Shown here piece by piece: positions 45,801-56,930 of a stretch of 64,000 nt of DNA. Position numbers and translations under genes: made by a program. The notes under the pieces are model-generated. The model was not told the origin of the DNA, made no database searches, and saw only the letters and a program-made list of their open reading frames with translations. Within the stretch, counting starts at the first letter, position 1. Each line of letters opens with the position of its first letter. Source of the DNA: Balaenoptera acutorostrata (taxonomy: Eukaryota; Chordata; Mammalia; Artiodactyla; Balaenopteridae); assembly GCF_949987535.1 (NCBI RefSeq), contig NC_080066.1, positions 134,272,335 through 134,336,334 of the forward strand, written 5' to 3'.

Positions 45801-46499
45801 ATAATAGCCAAAGGTGGAAAAAAAAACCCAAATGTCCATTAATTGATGAATGGATAAACAAAATATGGTATATCCATACAATGAAATATTATTTCCCCAT
45901 AAAAAGGAATGAAGTAGTGATACGTGCTACAACATAGCTGAACCTTGAAAACATTAAGTGAAAGAAGTCAGTCACAAAAGATCAGACATTATATGATTTA
46001 ATTTATATAAAATGTCAAGAATATGCAAATATATAAAGACAGAAACTAGATTAATAGTTGCTTAGGGCTGGGGGCAATGGGTAACAAGAGTTTGATAGCT
46101 AAAGGGTACAGAGTTGGGGTTTTTTTTTTTTTGAGATAATGATAACATTCTAAAATTGGATATGGTGATCATTGTACACATCCGTAAATATACTATAAAC
46201 CCTTAAATTGCATGCTTTAATTTACTTAATTGTATGGTTTGTGAATTATATCTCAATAAAACTGTTATCAAAATCATTAATGTGTATGTTATCTTAGGAA
46301 AAGAGGATAAGAAGTTTAAAATATTTCTTCCTTACCTCCTGTTTTTTTAAAGGGGCTACATCCTGAATCCTTACGAAAATTTTGAAATCGGAAATGAAAA
46401 TGAAGCATCACACATACATTTAAACATGGTTGCATCTTTTTGTTCTAAATACATTTTCCTGAATCTGATGTTCTATCTTGATCATGATAAAGATTTTCC

Positions 46500-46670
46500 T
46501 CAAGAAGGCCTCTCCAGAAGATGCTGGGTCACATTTTCTGGTAACATATCTTCATAATGCTTATCACTACCTAAAATTATCTTATTTATTAATTTGTTTA
46601 TTTTATTTCCCTACATGAAAAAAATGTTCCCTATTGATTTTAACTCCAGAGTCTAGAACAGTGCAACTCA
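46500..46670 (+). repeat. L2 fragment, plus strand
   Basis: 'aaggcctctccagaagatgc', 'tgcttatcactacctaaaat', 'ttatttattaatttgtttat' and 'ccagagtctagaacagtgca' follow the L2 3' region in forward order. Confidence 0.7.
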
Positions 46671-46999
46671 AGTGTGGTAAGGATAGTGCCAGTCTGTGTG
46701 TGGTGCTACCAGACCTCTACGAGCTAAGTAGAGAAACTGTATGCTAATTTTATGTCTGCTGAATCTAATGATTTAAAATCTGGACTTGTATTTTGTATAT
46801 CTTTGGTCTATTTTATTTTTCTAGTAATTTATTTTTATAGGTTTTTTTTTTGCCAATTATCAGGCTGTGATAGATTTAACATTTTCAAAAACAGAATTGG
46901 TCCTTCACCTCAGATGGTTTGAGAAACACTAGTTTAGGTGACCACTGAAAGTTTTTGCTCCCCTTCCCTAATGAAGTATTAATGCTGAGAAGTATCCAC
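46671..46999. other. Unclassified, possibly an old hAT-type repeat
   Basis: The end 'tcagatggtttgagaaacac' resembles the terminal part of hAT-type elements, but the body is not recognisable. Confidence 0.25.
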
Positions 47000-47335
47000 A
47001 AAGCCAGGGATTATATTTTCCAGTCCCTCTGCCTCGGGGAAAGGCAAGGGCACTTGTCCCAAGAGAATGTGAGCAGAAGTGATGCATGTCACTCTTGAAA
47101 TGGTTAATAAGGGGCTACGCCTTCCCTGCCATCTCTTTTTCAATTGCTAGCTAAATGAAGAGGACTCTGCAGACTATAAAAGAGTGAGCCACAAAACAGA
47201 AAGAGCCATTTTCCCAAAAACCACATAGAAGAGCACCAGACCAAGAACAACTGCGCAGACTGTGATATATCTGAAAAATGGGTTTCTATTATGTTAACTT
47301 CAGGACTTATTTGTTATAACCTCTACCATTATGTT
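47000..47335 (+). repeat. LTR-like ancient repeat, plus strand
   Basis: 'gattatattttccagtccct', 'gagcagaagtgatgcatgtc' and the end 'ggtttctattatgttaactt' recall old mammalian MaLR or MER LTR sequences, which finish in a 'taataatt...gttaagcca' pattern. The family is not assigned. Confidence 0.4.
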
Positions 47336-47390
47336 AACTAATATGGTGCTCAATAAATGCCTGCTGAGTGAATGAATGAATAGTAAACCT
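47336..47390 (+). repeat. L2-like 3' tail
   Basis: 'tggtgctcaataaatgcctg' and 'ctgagtgaatgaatgaatag' are typical of L2/MIR3 3' ends. Confidence 0.55.
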
Positions 47391-47424
47391 GCCATCAGAA
47401 CAGTGCTACTACAGTTGATAGTAG

Positions 47425-47457
47425 TATTACTGTACTATTACTGTACTATACTGTATT
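47425..47457. repeat. 11-bp tandem repeat, about three units
   Basis: 'tattactgtac' occurs at 47425-47435 and 47436-47446, followed by a diverged third unit 'tatactgtatt'. Confidence 0.85.
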
Positions 47458-47820
47458 ATTAGTCAACTTGCCAGTGCATGAGAACTTAAAGAGCTTGTGC
47501 CAGAACAGAAACCAAGAAACTTTTAGGGAGAAAAAAAAAGTAGTGAACTAGCCTGTAGGTTTATTATCATTGCTACTGGGAACAAATAGTTTATGTACCA
47601 GCATGGGTTCATGGATTTTTAGAAAGCACTGCATTAGAGGACATTTTTCAAAGTACTGAAAGAATCTAAAATTATGTTTAAAACCACACAAACAGTATTT
47701 GTAAAATCCATTCAACCTAATCTCCTACTTTGGATTTACTTCTAAGTTGTTTATTATCCGATTAAGTATAATTGTTAATTATGTATATTTAAAATAGAAT
47801 ATATATGAATACATACATTT

Positions 47821-47889
47821 ATACATCCATCCATCTATCCATCTATCCATTCATCGTCCATCCATCTGTCTACCTATCCACCCATCCAA
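47821..47889. repeat. (ATCC)n-like microsatellite
   Basis: Units 'atcc', 'atct' and 'tatc' alternate through 'catccatccatctatccatc'. The array is impure and therefore probably old. Confidence 0.9.
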
Positions 47890-47989
47890 ACTTAAAATGA
47901 TCTGAAGAGGAGTATGGCTCAGTGGATCAAATACAGGCCAGAGCATAATCAATTGCCTTATCTGAATAACACATATATACCTATAACAG

Positions 47990-48200
47990 GCAAACACATG
48001 TGCAGTGCTTCAGAAGGTACAAAGTACTTTCTAAATATACTTTTCATCTTTGTAATTTAATCCTCATTATAATCCCACGGGATAGTTAAAATTACTATTA
48101 CTCTCATGTTACAAATCAAAAAACTGAGACTACCTAAGCAAAGTGAAATTAAAAGACAATACAGATAATTATTGACAAGTTCAGATCTCAATACCTGCTA
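47990..48200 (-). repeat. MIR SINE, reverse orientation, degenerate
   Basis: 'gtgcttcagaaggtacaaag', 'aatttaatcctcattataat' and 'tgttacaaatcaaaaaactg' track the reversed MIR, but the core is poor. Confidence 0.55.
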
Positions 48201-49039
48201 TTAAAGAAAGGGAAAAACTTGGGGGCTGGTATTATCCAGCTAATTCACCTTCACCTTCACTCTTTGAATGACTTCTTCACTTTGTTAATGCTAACACAGT
48301 CATAATACTGTGGCAAATAAGAGAAACAGAGGGCCAGATTTACGTTGCTATTATGTATAAACAATTATACATAACAATATATACAAAATGCGATGGCTTG
48401 CATTTACCCAGAATCTCAGCCTGCAAAAATAATTTGAGTAAAGAGGAGTTTGTTTTTAAGGGCCTACTATTCCCGGGTATTAAGCCATCTTGTGATGCAA
48501 ACAGGCTGACCAGGACTGGGCATTTGTTGCACCATTTTAATCCTTTGAAGTATTTTTTTAAGTGTCTTTTGCCTTTCAGCCTGTAAACTCATGATTTGCC
48601 CAAGTCTTGTAGCCAGGTTTCCGGAGGAAGCATGCCAAAGGTGAACCCACTCAGCAGTTCCTAGGCCATCTACACCACATACTTGCTGGCTTTGAGCCTC
48701 AAAATTTCAGAAAGTTATGCAATTTCTGGTTAAATTTTTTTATATACATATTTTATGACTTAAAAGGCCCACACCTCTGCCCCCTTCCATCCCTGAAATT
48801 CCAAAGATCTGGGAGGATCTATTCATTCAGATAAGCCTCTGAACACATAGATGGTCTGTAGAAACTAGTCTAAACTCAGATGTGCTAAGGTCTCCTCACC
48901 ATTAATCTACATCCTTAGGCCCAGTGACTGTCTTCAAACTAGATGTACTAGAGATTTCTCCAGTGCCTGTTCTCTAAACCACACTTTTTCAGTATAAGGA
49001 TTAGGAAGGGAAGGAGGTAGTATTTAACTGATTCTTTTC
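48201..49039. other. Unique sequence, nothing recognised
   Basis: A 77-residue open frame (48353-48586) has no recognisable domain. No repeat was assigned. Confidence 0.4.
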
Positions 49040-49445
49040 ATTTACTCATTCATCATCCAACATGTACAAGGCATGTTCACGCCTTCCATAAAGTGAAACC
49101 CAATGAGAAAGCTAAACTAGGTACCCAAATAACTACAGTACAAGACAATGCCTGTTATGGGACCTGAGAGTAGCCCTAATCAAATGTTTGAGGACAGGAA
49201 AGCAAAGAAAACTTCTGAGTAAAGTGGCCATGAAAGGCTTTATGAAAGAAAGAGGGAGCTTCTGAGTTGGATTTTGGAGGAAAAGCAAGATTTCATCAAG
49301 GACAGATGAGGGGAAGTGACAGTTCAGATGATACGAGCCAGAAGTAAGCAAGAACAAGATGAGGTTAAAAAATGAGGGGGTGTGGAGATGTCATTTGGCT
49401 GGAATATGGGAAACATAATTTGGAACCAAACTTTAAAAGACCTTG

Positions 49446-49778
49446 GGGCTTCCCTGGTGGCGCAGTGGTTGAGAATCTGCCTGCCAATGCAGGGGACACG
49501 GGTTCGAGCCCTGGTCTGGGAAAATCCCACATGCCGCGGAGCAACTGGGCCCGTGAGCCACAACTACTGAGCCTGCGCATCTGGAGCCTGTGCTCCGCAA
49601 CAAGAGAGGCCACGATAGTGAGAGGCCCGCGCACCGCGATGAAGAGTGGCCCCCGCTTGCCACAACTAGAGGAAGCCCTCGCACAGAAATGAAGACCCAA
49701 CACAGGCAAAAATAAATTAATTAATTAATTAATTTTTAAAAAAAAAGATATTCAGTCTTTAAAAAAAAAAAAAAAAAA
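49446..49778 (+). mobile_element. CHR-2-type SINE, deletion form
   Basis: The target duplication 'aaaagaccttg' (49435-49445 and 49779-49789) is exact. The head, B-box-like 'gggttcgagccctggtctgg', shortened middle and a long compound tail ((ATTA)n, then A-rich DNA and a second poly(A) of about 20) are all present. The double tail suggests extension or a small rearrangement at the 3' end. Confidence 0.95.
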
Positions 49779-49926
49779 AAAAGACCTTGAACACCAGGAT
49801 AAATTGCCATGATTTTATTCAGTAGTCAATGGGAGAATCATTACAAAAGTTTAAATACAGAAGTGATTTGAGCAAAGCAATAATCCAAGAAGCTTGCTCT
49901 GGTGGTGGTGTACAGAATGGCCTTTA

Positions 49927-50290
49927 GGGACTTCCCTGGTGGCGCAGTGGTTAAGAATCTGCCTGCCAATGCAGGGGACATGGGTTCGAGCCCTGGTCTG
50001 GGAAGATCCCACATGCCACGGAGCAACTAAGCCTGTGCGCTACAACTACTGAGCCTGCACTCTAGAGACCGTGAGCCACAACTACTGAGGCCCCGTGCCA
50101 CAACTACTGAAGCCCACACACCTAGAGTCCATGCTCCACAACAAGAGAAGCCACCGCAATGAGAAGCCCGCGCCCCACAATGAAGAGTAGCTTCCACTCG
50201 CCGCAACTAGAGAAAGCCCACGTGCAGCAGTGAAGACCCAATGCAGCCAAAATATAAATAAACAAATTAAATAAATTAAAAAATAAAAAT
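49927..50290 (+). mobile_element. CHR-2-type SINE, full (undeleted) form
   Basis: An exact 12-base duplication 'gaatggccttta' (49915-49926 and 50291-50302) brackets it. Unlike the other CHR-2 copies it keeps the extra 'ccacaactactga' units in the middle ('tgaggccccgtgccacaact', 'tgaagcccacacacctagag'), so it represents the longer form. It sits only 149 bases after the previous SINE. Confidence 0.95.
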
Positions 50291-50560
50291 GAATGGCCTT
50301 TAATTTTGAAAGGCTAAAAGTTTGAGGATGAGTTAGAAGCCTTTTATAATAGACTAAAATGAAGCATTAAGACTTAAAGGGAGTTAGTGGCCAAGAAAAT
50401 GGAAAAGAAGAGAAGAAATAACAAACAGAATTTGGTAGGGAAGAGGGGAAAAATGAAAAGATAACTCCCGGGTCCTGAGTCAGTGCCTGGAAAAATTTAT
50501 GTTGTGGATACAAATGTTTGGACTCAAATTTATACAAAGATCTAGAGATTTTAAAAATTT

Positions 50561-51964
50561 ATTTCAAGACTGTCTGTGATGTTATCCATAAAAAAAGGAA
50601 AAAAAGACCATAATTTCCCAGGATCACCCTGGACAGCTGGTTGCTTTTGCCCCATTCCTTTATAAGGCTTCTTTTTCCACGGTATCAGCCTGTTTTGGAA
50701 TATGGACTTGAGAGTTATAAAAGGGGATGAAGAGTTCTTATTTTGATAAATCTAATGCCAGCCTACTCAGGCAGTGTCTAAAGATGCATATGGACCATCT
50801 CAATCCACTTTCTGGAGTAGACAAGTAGACATGCGCTTTGATGAGAACCGCAGAGAGGAACACTCCTTTGAGAATACTAGAGACCCATGATCTGTTCTGA
50901 TGGCATCCACTATGACAGCACTGGGGGGACTCTTCAGTCTATTTCTAACCAAATAACCAAGAGACCTCCAGGCACAGCAGGTCCTCAGCTCAGGGAGCAG
51001 ATGGAAAATATTCCATTTCCTCAGTGTCAGGGCACTGATGGCAACATTCTGCATGAAGGAATAGGTCTATGGGAAAGTCACTGGGACAGTATTCTTTACC
51101 TGTGGTGGGCAGGGGCCAAGAGAAACAAAACCAGTATCATTTTCAGGGCTGGGAAACCTAAGCTGGCCACACAAATAATTAACCTGAAAGGCCACTTCAT
51201 ACTCCTTCAATGGACCCAGATGTTGCACTTCACTTTAGGTAAACGTTATTTTTAGAGACATAAGAATTCAGCATCCAAAATTTATCACCCATCTGAGTGG
51301 GAGACACAGAACACAGAACAGATTTATATGTTTAGGGGGTAGGAATGGGGCTTAAGCTCAATAAAATCCTAACTGTGCTTTACTTTTTAATTTAACTTTC
51401 AAACATTTCTTTCCTGTTTTGTGACTGAGAATCTCGTACATGTCACCCTTTTAGTGAAGTATCACAGGAAAGACATTTTTGTGGTGTTTAATGGAAATAA
51501 TTTTTCTTGTGGTATTGCTCTGATACCCTGGGAAACTGGCTTTCAGAGATAAATTAGGCAAAGAGCCGTCTAGTGCTAATTTATTAAGCAGTCAATGGTT
51601 TAAAACAACTTTCCCTGTTTCAGCTCACTGGAGATCTGTTACTGGCTCTTGAGAAGATAGCAAAGAGCCAAAAACTGATAAATTTCGTAGATTATCTTGA
51701 AACAGACAAAGTGAAGGGTTGGTGTAGGGTAGTTTCATAGGTGTGCAGGGGTAGTACACACTGTGGTGAAGACTACACATGTGTACTGGATCTCCTGTAA
51801 TGGTGGTTGAACACTCTGAAGAAATTTCTGTAAGAAATATCTCCTAAACTTTCTCGTCCTTCTAGGGTGTACCGCAAATAGGAAAAGTGCCGTCTGTAAA
51901 GAAAAATATTGATGATCAGCCTAAGGTGCTCTAAAGGCCTCAATGCATTTTCTACAGATGTCCC
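50561..51964. other. Unclassified sequence with overlapping open frames
   Basis: A 122-residue frame on plus (50887-51255) and an 84-residue frame on minus (50800-51054) overlap. Neither shows a domain or a convincing pair of splice sites. No repeat family is recognised. Confidence 0.4.
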
Positions 51965-52146
51965 CAGAACCATGGTTCTTGGCCTAAGTTGCACCCTGGC
52001 ATCACCAGGGGAGTTTATCAAAGTACTAATGCCTGGGTCCTACTTCAGAGGTTCTGATGACATTGGTCAGGGGTACGGCCTAGGCACTGGGAGTTTTAAA
52101 CCTTCCCAGGAAGTTCCAATGTGCACACAAGTTTAAGAACCACTGC
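51965..52146 (+). mobile_element. MER5-type hAT DNA transposon
   Basis: 'catggttcttggcctaagtt', 'ggcatcaccaggggagttta', 'tgcctgggtcctacttcaga' and the end 'gtttaagaaccactgccc' give both termini. Confidence 0.85.
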
Positions 52147-52556
52147 CCAATAGAAGGTGCTGTCAGAGACTGAGATCTACTTCATACCGGGTAACTGTCA
52201 GGTGACTCAGCTGCTAGAATGTGTTCTTTTTCTTGCCTGAAAGTGCAGATCATGGTCACTGATCAGCAATGCAGAGATATTAGGAACAAACAAGGACCAA
52301 AAATAATAATAACAATGTTTTGGGAGCTGCTCAACTCCAAATGCTATTCTCTGTGAAGAAGGCTGGACAATTGAGCCCCTGGAGGAAAACAGAGCTAGGA
52401 GAAAACATTGAGAAGAGGGAAAATGACTTGCTCTTTGGTTCAAACTGGAATTTTTTCAAAGGCAATGTACCATTGACCCCTTCTTCAAAGCTAGAAAAGT
52501 GCCAGGGCAGAAGGCACTACTGGCTTTTATGACATAACTACTAATTTCCACTTTGA
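52147..52556. other. Unique sequence, nothing recognised
   Basis: Short open frames on both strands lack domains. Confidence 0.4.
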
Positions 52557-52745
52557 AGAGACCCCCTACTTTTTAAGATGCATAAGAATCACCTGCAGAG
52601 CTCATTAAATATGCAGCTTCTGAGTCCCACCCAGAGATCTGGACTCAGTAGGGCTGGAGGGGGGGCCTAAGAACCTGAAGTTTTAAAAGCTCCCCAGGGC
52701 ATTCTGATAGAGGTGAGCTACGCCCCACCTTTGAGAAACACTGAG
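52557..52745 (+). mobile_element. MER5-type hAT DNA transposon
   Basis: 'taagaatcacctgcagagct', 'gagtcccacccagagatctg', 'cagtagggctggaggggggg', 'aaaagctccccagggcattc' and the end 'ctttgagaaacactga' are in MER5 order. Confidence 0.85.
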
Positions 52746-53065
52746 TCTTCCCACCTCCAGGCAACCTCCTGAATGGTTCTTTGCCATAAACTGCATTGCT
52801 CTTCTTCAGTTAAATAGATTATCAGGTTAAAAAAGAAAAAAGGAATGCTTCTTTAGTAAAATAGTCTGCAAAGTATTTTTTGAAAGACATTTGACTGAAC
52901 TTTTTATTGAAAAATCTTCAGTCCTTTTTGGACATCCAAGTGTCTCCTCATTTGTTCAGTTTATCTACAGAGCAGAATGAAGATAAACTACTGCAAACAG
53001 ACACAACCATATCCACAAACTATAGGCCAATATAGTTCTTGGGCATGACAGGGGTCTTTCAAATT

Positions 53066-53086
53066 AAAATCTTCTCATGTCTTGAA
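53066..53086. repeat. Target-site duplication, left copy (L1 at 53087-53897)
   Basis: The 21 bases match 53898-53918 with a single difference (cttctcatg against cttttcatg). Confidence 0.9.
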
Positions 53087-53897
53087 ATGCTATCAAAACT
53101 ACAATGAGGTACCACCTCACACCAATCAGAATGGCCATCATTAAAAGTCTCCAAATAACAAATGCTGGAGAGGGTATGGAGAAAAGGGAACCCTCCTACA
53201 CTGTTGGTGGGAATGTAAGTTGGTACAGCCACTGTGGAAAACAGTACGGAGGTTCCTCAGAAAACTAAAAATAGAATTACCATATGATCCAGAAATCCCA
53301 CTCCTGGGCATATATCCGGACAAAACTATAATTTAAAAAAATACATGCACCCCTATGTTCATAGCAGCACTATTTACAACAGCCAAGACAGGGAAACAAC
53401 CTAAGATGTGGTACATATATATACAATAGAATACTACTCAGCCATAAAAAGAATGAAATAATGCCATTTGCAGCAACATGGATGCTACTAGAGATTATCA
53501 TGCTAAGTGAAGTAAGTCAGAAAGAGAAAGACAAACACCATATGATATCACTTATATGTGGAATCTAAAATATGACACAAATGAACCTATCTATGAAACA
53601 GAAACAGAATCATGGATATAGAGAACAGACTGGTGGTTGCCAAGGGGGAGGGGGTTGGAAGAGGGATGGAGTGGGAGGGTGGGGTTAGCAGATGTAAGCT
53701 TTTATATACAGAATGGGTAAAGAGCAAGGTCCTACTGTATAGCAGAGAACTATATTCAATATCCTAAGATAAACCATAATGGAAAAAAATGTAAAGAAAA
53801 AAGAATGCATGTATGTGTATAGCTGAATCACTTTGCTGTACAGCAGTAAATCTGTACTTCAATTAAAAAAAAAAAGAATAAAATCCAAAAAAACCCC
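53087..53897 (+). mobile_element. 5'-truncated L1, plus strand
   Basis: It enters near the end of ORF2 ('aatgaggtaccacctcacac', 'ggaatgtaagttggtacagc'), passes the ORF2 end and 3' UTR ('ggttgccaagggggaggggg') and finishes in 'cagcagtaaatctgtacttc' plus an A-rich tail. With its 21-base duplication it is a classic short L1 insertion. The coding remnant is only the last part of ORF2, with stops. Confidence 0.95.
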
Positions 53898-53918
53898 AAA
53901 ATCTTTTCATGTCTTGAA

Positions 53919-54143
53919 TGATCACAAACACTAATGAAGAAAAACCAACAACCATTACAGCAAGCAAATAAACTTTATTCAAGGAATTTGGGAACAAATT
54001 TCCATGATTAATATGGAAAATCAGTCCATATACATGTTTATTTTTTTAATTGGTAAATTTTCATTATGACAGCTTACCCACCTGGAGTCAAAGATAATGG
54101 AAAAAGACAAAATTTCTAGTTTGGGATTTAAATGTAATAAGTT

Positions 54144-54213
<70 letters not shown>

Positions 54214-54974
54214 GAGGAGAGCTGTATATTTGAAAAATGTATCTATAATTATTTGGCACCAAATTTTGGAATCCATAGTTCATGGACCTAAAATTCACTC
54301 AGAATTCACAATTCAATCTGTAAACAGGGAAACTTGGTTGGGAGCAGAGGGTGATGTTCTTCACTGCTTTGTGTTTTTCACTCAGAATTTCCCTGGTCCT
54401 CTAAAGCTCTCCAGCCTTGGACATTGTTCCTGTGCTGTGCCCACATTCCATTGGCATAGTCATGGAATGGTATGCTTGGAATGTCTCCACCCTCCAAAAT
54501 ATTTCTGGATCAAGCTTATCCCTTTTCCCTCCGTTGTACAGCATTTGCTTCACTGACTTTTATATTTTTGTATATCATGAAACTCTAGAGCCCCAGTCTA
54601 AAGCTCTATTAACCCTCCGACATCAACAGAATACCCACAGAAGGAGAGCAAACCTAGAATCCTCCACTTGGGGTGCATACAATCTCTTTATTCTGTTGTA
54701 TTTACCTGCATGCTCCTTCTCTAAATGCTCCTGAATTTAGAAATCAGCTCAGAGAGGTCTAATCTAATTACCAGCAGATTTATCTAAAAAATAATGACTT
54801 TCCTTTGAAGTTGCCTCTTCTTGGATCTTTTTCCTAGTGTGACTTGACAATCTCAAAAGAAGACTGGAACTTAAGGGATACTTGCAGGAAAGATTGCCTT
54901 TCTTTTAAAGAAATTCAGCAGCAGGGCACTTAGTGGGGGGTTTTGCTTGTATCAATAATTAGCACTCTTTGTAA
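53919..54974. other. Unique sequence plus a compound microsatellite
   Basis: Overlapping small open frames around 54230-54734 have no recognisable domain. No repeat family was assigned outside the microsatellite. Confidence 0.4.
54141..54208. repeat. Compound (GT)n-(GA)n microsatellite
   Basis: Two GT runs split by a TTT-containing interruption are followed after AAA by about 14 GA units. The purine-rich half can form H-DNA, and the tract is likely to be polymorphic in length. Confidence 0.95.
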
Positions 54975-55150
54975 TAATAATAACAAACTAATGCGACATT
55001 ATTATGTGCCAAGTACTGGGCTAAGAGTGTCACATACATTATCTCACTTAATTTCCATAATAATCATAGGTAGGTACCAGCATCCCTATTTTGGTCATAA
55101 GAAAATTTGGGTCACAAAGGTAGCATGTGGCATACCCAGGATTATCTTTA
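54975..55150 (-). repeat. MIR SINE, reverse orientation
   Basis: 'attattatgtgccaagtact', 'acattatctcacttaatttc' and 'aatcataggtaggtaccagc' follow the reversed MIR, with a decayed core. Confidence 0.75.
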
Positions 55151-56529
55151 TTGCCATAGTAAAATCATAAAAGAAAAAAAAATGACAGTGAAAAGACTTT
55201 AAGTATCCTCAATAAAACTGTGATTAAAAAGAAAATTAAATGGGTTTTCTAATACAACTATGATAGCAACATCTTTTGGGGTCAGTCAAGTGGGTAGAGA
55301 GACTTTGGGAAAAAATTCCTTTTAAAATCTTGTTGGCATTTAAGTGACATTTTGGCGAAACACCACGGAAACATCTGGTCACATCCTCTCAACCCTAATT
55401 TCTTCCCTAAATGTTGTTTTTAATATGTCACAGTTGTTAAATTTGTAACAAGTAATGCCCTTGAGACTAAACAACAGTGCCTGGTATGTGAAAAATGAAC
55501 AATACATTTTCGGCAGTAAAAACCAAAAGGAAATTTTAAATAAACATTTAATTGAGTACAAATAGTCTGAAAGTTATTTCGATGGAACTTGCCCAATCTG
55601 TGTGCTGACATTAGCAGCAGGATGTTCTAAATAAACTCCGTTAAAACAAATGTAGTCTTCTTCACTTGTGACATAACTGATCAGATTCAGTTCTTCTGAA
55701 GGATTATGGCTGGGGAAGGAACACTTTTTAGTTGGACGAGAACTCTCCATTTACAGTCTCAGAACAAATGCATAACCACCAAAATGCCAGGAAGAACAGA
55801 GCTGGGTATTTGGATGTTGAACAATGGCTTCAAAGTAGACAACCAAAAGTAGAAAAACAACCACCAACCACCAATGTTTGTGTATTGGTCAGTTAGCCAA
55901 GGTCCATGGGCCTGATTCACTTCCTTTCTAACTCTAAAAGGATTTTTCCTTCTAGATAAAACCCTGCATATTTGAATCTAATCCAACATACGTACTTGTC
56001 TCAGGCTATATTTTGCTCTTGCTGTATTTTAGTCGTGTACAATGGAAAAGTCTTGCAAAAACCTACACCAAGGGAAAAAAATCAGATCATGGATCATATT
56101 CAGGCAATTAGTAATGCAGCTGAGAAAAAGGGGCTGTGTATGTCATTAGCCAATTATTTGAAAACAATTATTTTTCAGTTCTGTGTATTGACTCTTTCTA
56201 CATATGGATAGGCAGATGCTATTCAGCAGAAATGTTTTTCTACTGATATGGAATCCCCAAAGAAACCATATTGGCTTTGATGTGATTCAGAGATTGTGTC
56301 ATTCATCAACATGGTTTTAAAGAATGTTAGCAACCTTAGGGTTGGTTCAACCTGAAAATAAACACAGATGGTTCTTGGGAGAACAAACTATTTTCCATAG
56401 CAGATTTAACCATACATGTAATGGAATATACATCCTTTGTATTTAGTGCCACATTTGATTACATAAAGGCAGTTGGAATGAATATGAGTCAGACTTTTTT
56501 CCTAATATGATAAATACATAGCTTAGCCC
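55151..56529. other. Unique sequence, nothing recognised
   Basis: Short frames at 55379-55611 (minus) and 55972-56211 (plus) have no recognisable domains or splice context. Confidence 0.4.
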
Positions 56530-56736
56530 CTCCCATTTTTTTTAATTTTGAGATTTTTAAAACATACAGAAAAGTTGCCTATATATTATCAAGAACTTTT
56601 TATTCTTGAACCGTGTAAGAGTAAATTTAGTAATGTATTCCCTACAATGACATGAAAGCAGGAAATTAACACTGATTTATTATTTCCATCTACTCTACAG
56701 TTTTAACAATTGCCCCAACAATCTGATTTATAGCAA

Positions 56737-56930
56737 TGGATCTCAAACTTTTAGTGTGCATCAGAATCAGTGGAAAGTCTCATTAAACACAGATTACTGG
56801 CTCCCAAACCCAAGGTTTCTGAGTCAGTGGGTTTGGCATGGGGTCCAAAGTTTTGTATTTCTAACCATGTTCCCAGGTGGTGCTGAAGGTCTGGTCCTGG
56901 GATCACACTTTGAGAACCACTGCTTTATAG
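56737..56930 (+). mobile_element. MER5-type element inserted in L1M
   Basis: It begins 'caatggatctcaaactttta' and ends 'tttgagaaccactg'. The flanks 'atttatag' and 'ctttatag' fit the 8-base duplication of hAT transposons. The host L1 continues on both sides. Confidence 0.85.

Larger units (their letters stand above)
40880..46270 (+). mobile_element. Long old L1M element, plus strand
   Basis: The element runs from ORF1-side sequence ('caaagaaacaggaaagtatg', 'ttcaaagaactaaaggcaat') through ORF2 to a complete 3' end ('tgtgaattatatctcaataa' and then 'aactgttatc'). It carries two younger SINEs (41562-41819 and 45111-45442). Near 45776 the text jumps from mid-ORF2 ('cacagctggaggactcacac') to the late-ORF2 block ('ttacagcagcattattcata'), so a large part of the ORF2 C-terminal coding region is deleted. 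It has many stops, and the proteins are not intact. Confidence 0.9.
49040..50560 (-). mobile_element. L2 fragment, minus strand, carrying two SINEs
   Basis: 'ttcatttactcattcatcat' and 'ggcatgttcacgccttccat' start it. Later 'ggccatgaaaggctttatga', 'ttctgagttggattttggag' and, beyond the SINEs, 'ttaaatacagaagtgatttg' and 'cttaaagggagttagtggcc' fit reversed L2. It is interrupted at 49446-49778 and 49927-50290. Confidence 0.65.

Noticed and set aside
47821..47889. Array of short repeats as a CRISPR-like structure
   Set aside because: It is an impure (ATCC)n microsatellite without spacers, and the window is mammalian.
50887..51255. 122-residue open frame as a coding exon
   Set aside because: No domain is recognisable, a minus-strand frame overlaps it, and no acceptor-donor pair fits its ends convincingly.
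54088..54291. Frames with His-Thr or Val-Cys and Arg-Glu repeats
   Set aside because: They are translations of the GT/GA microsatellite.
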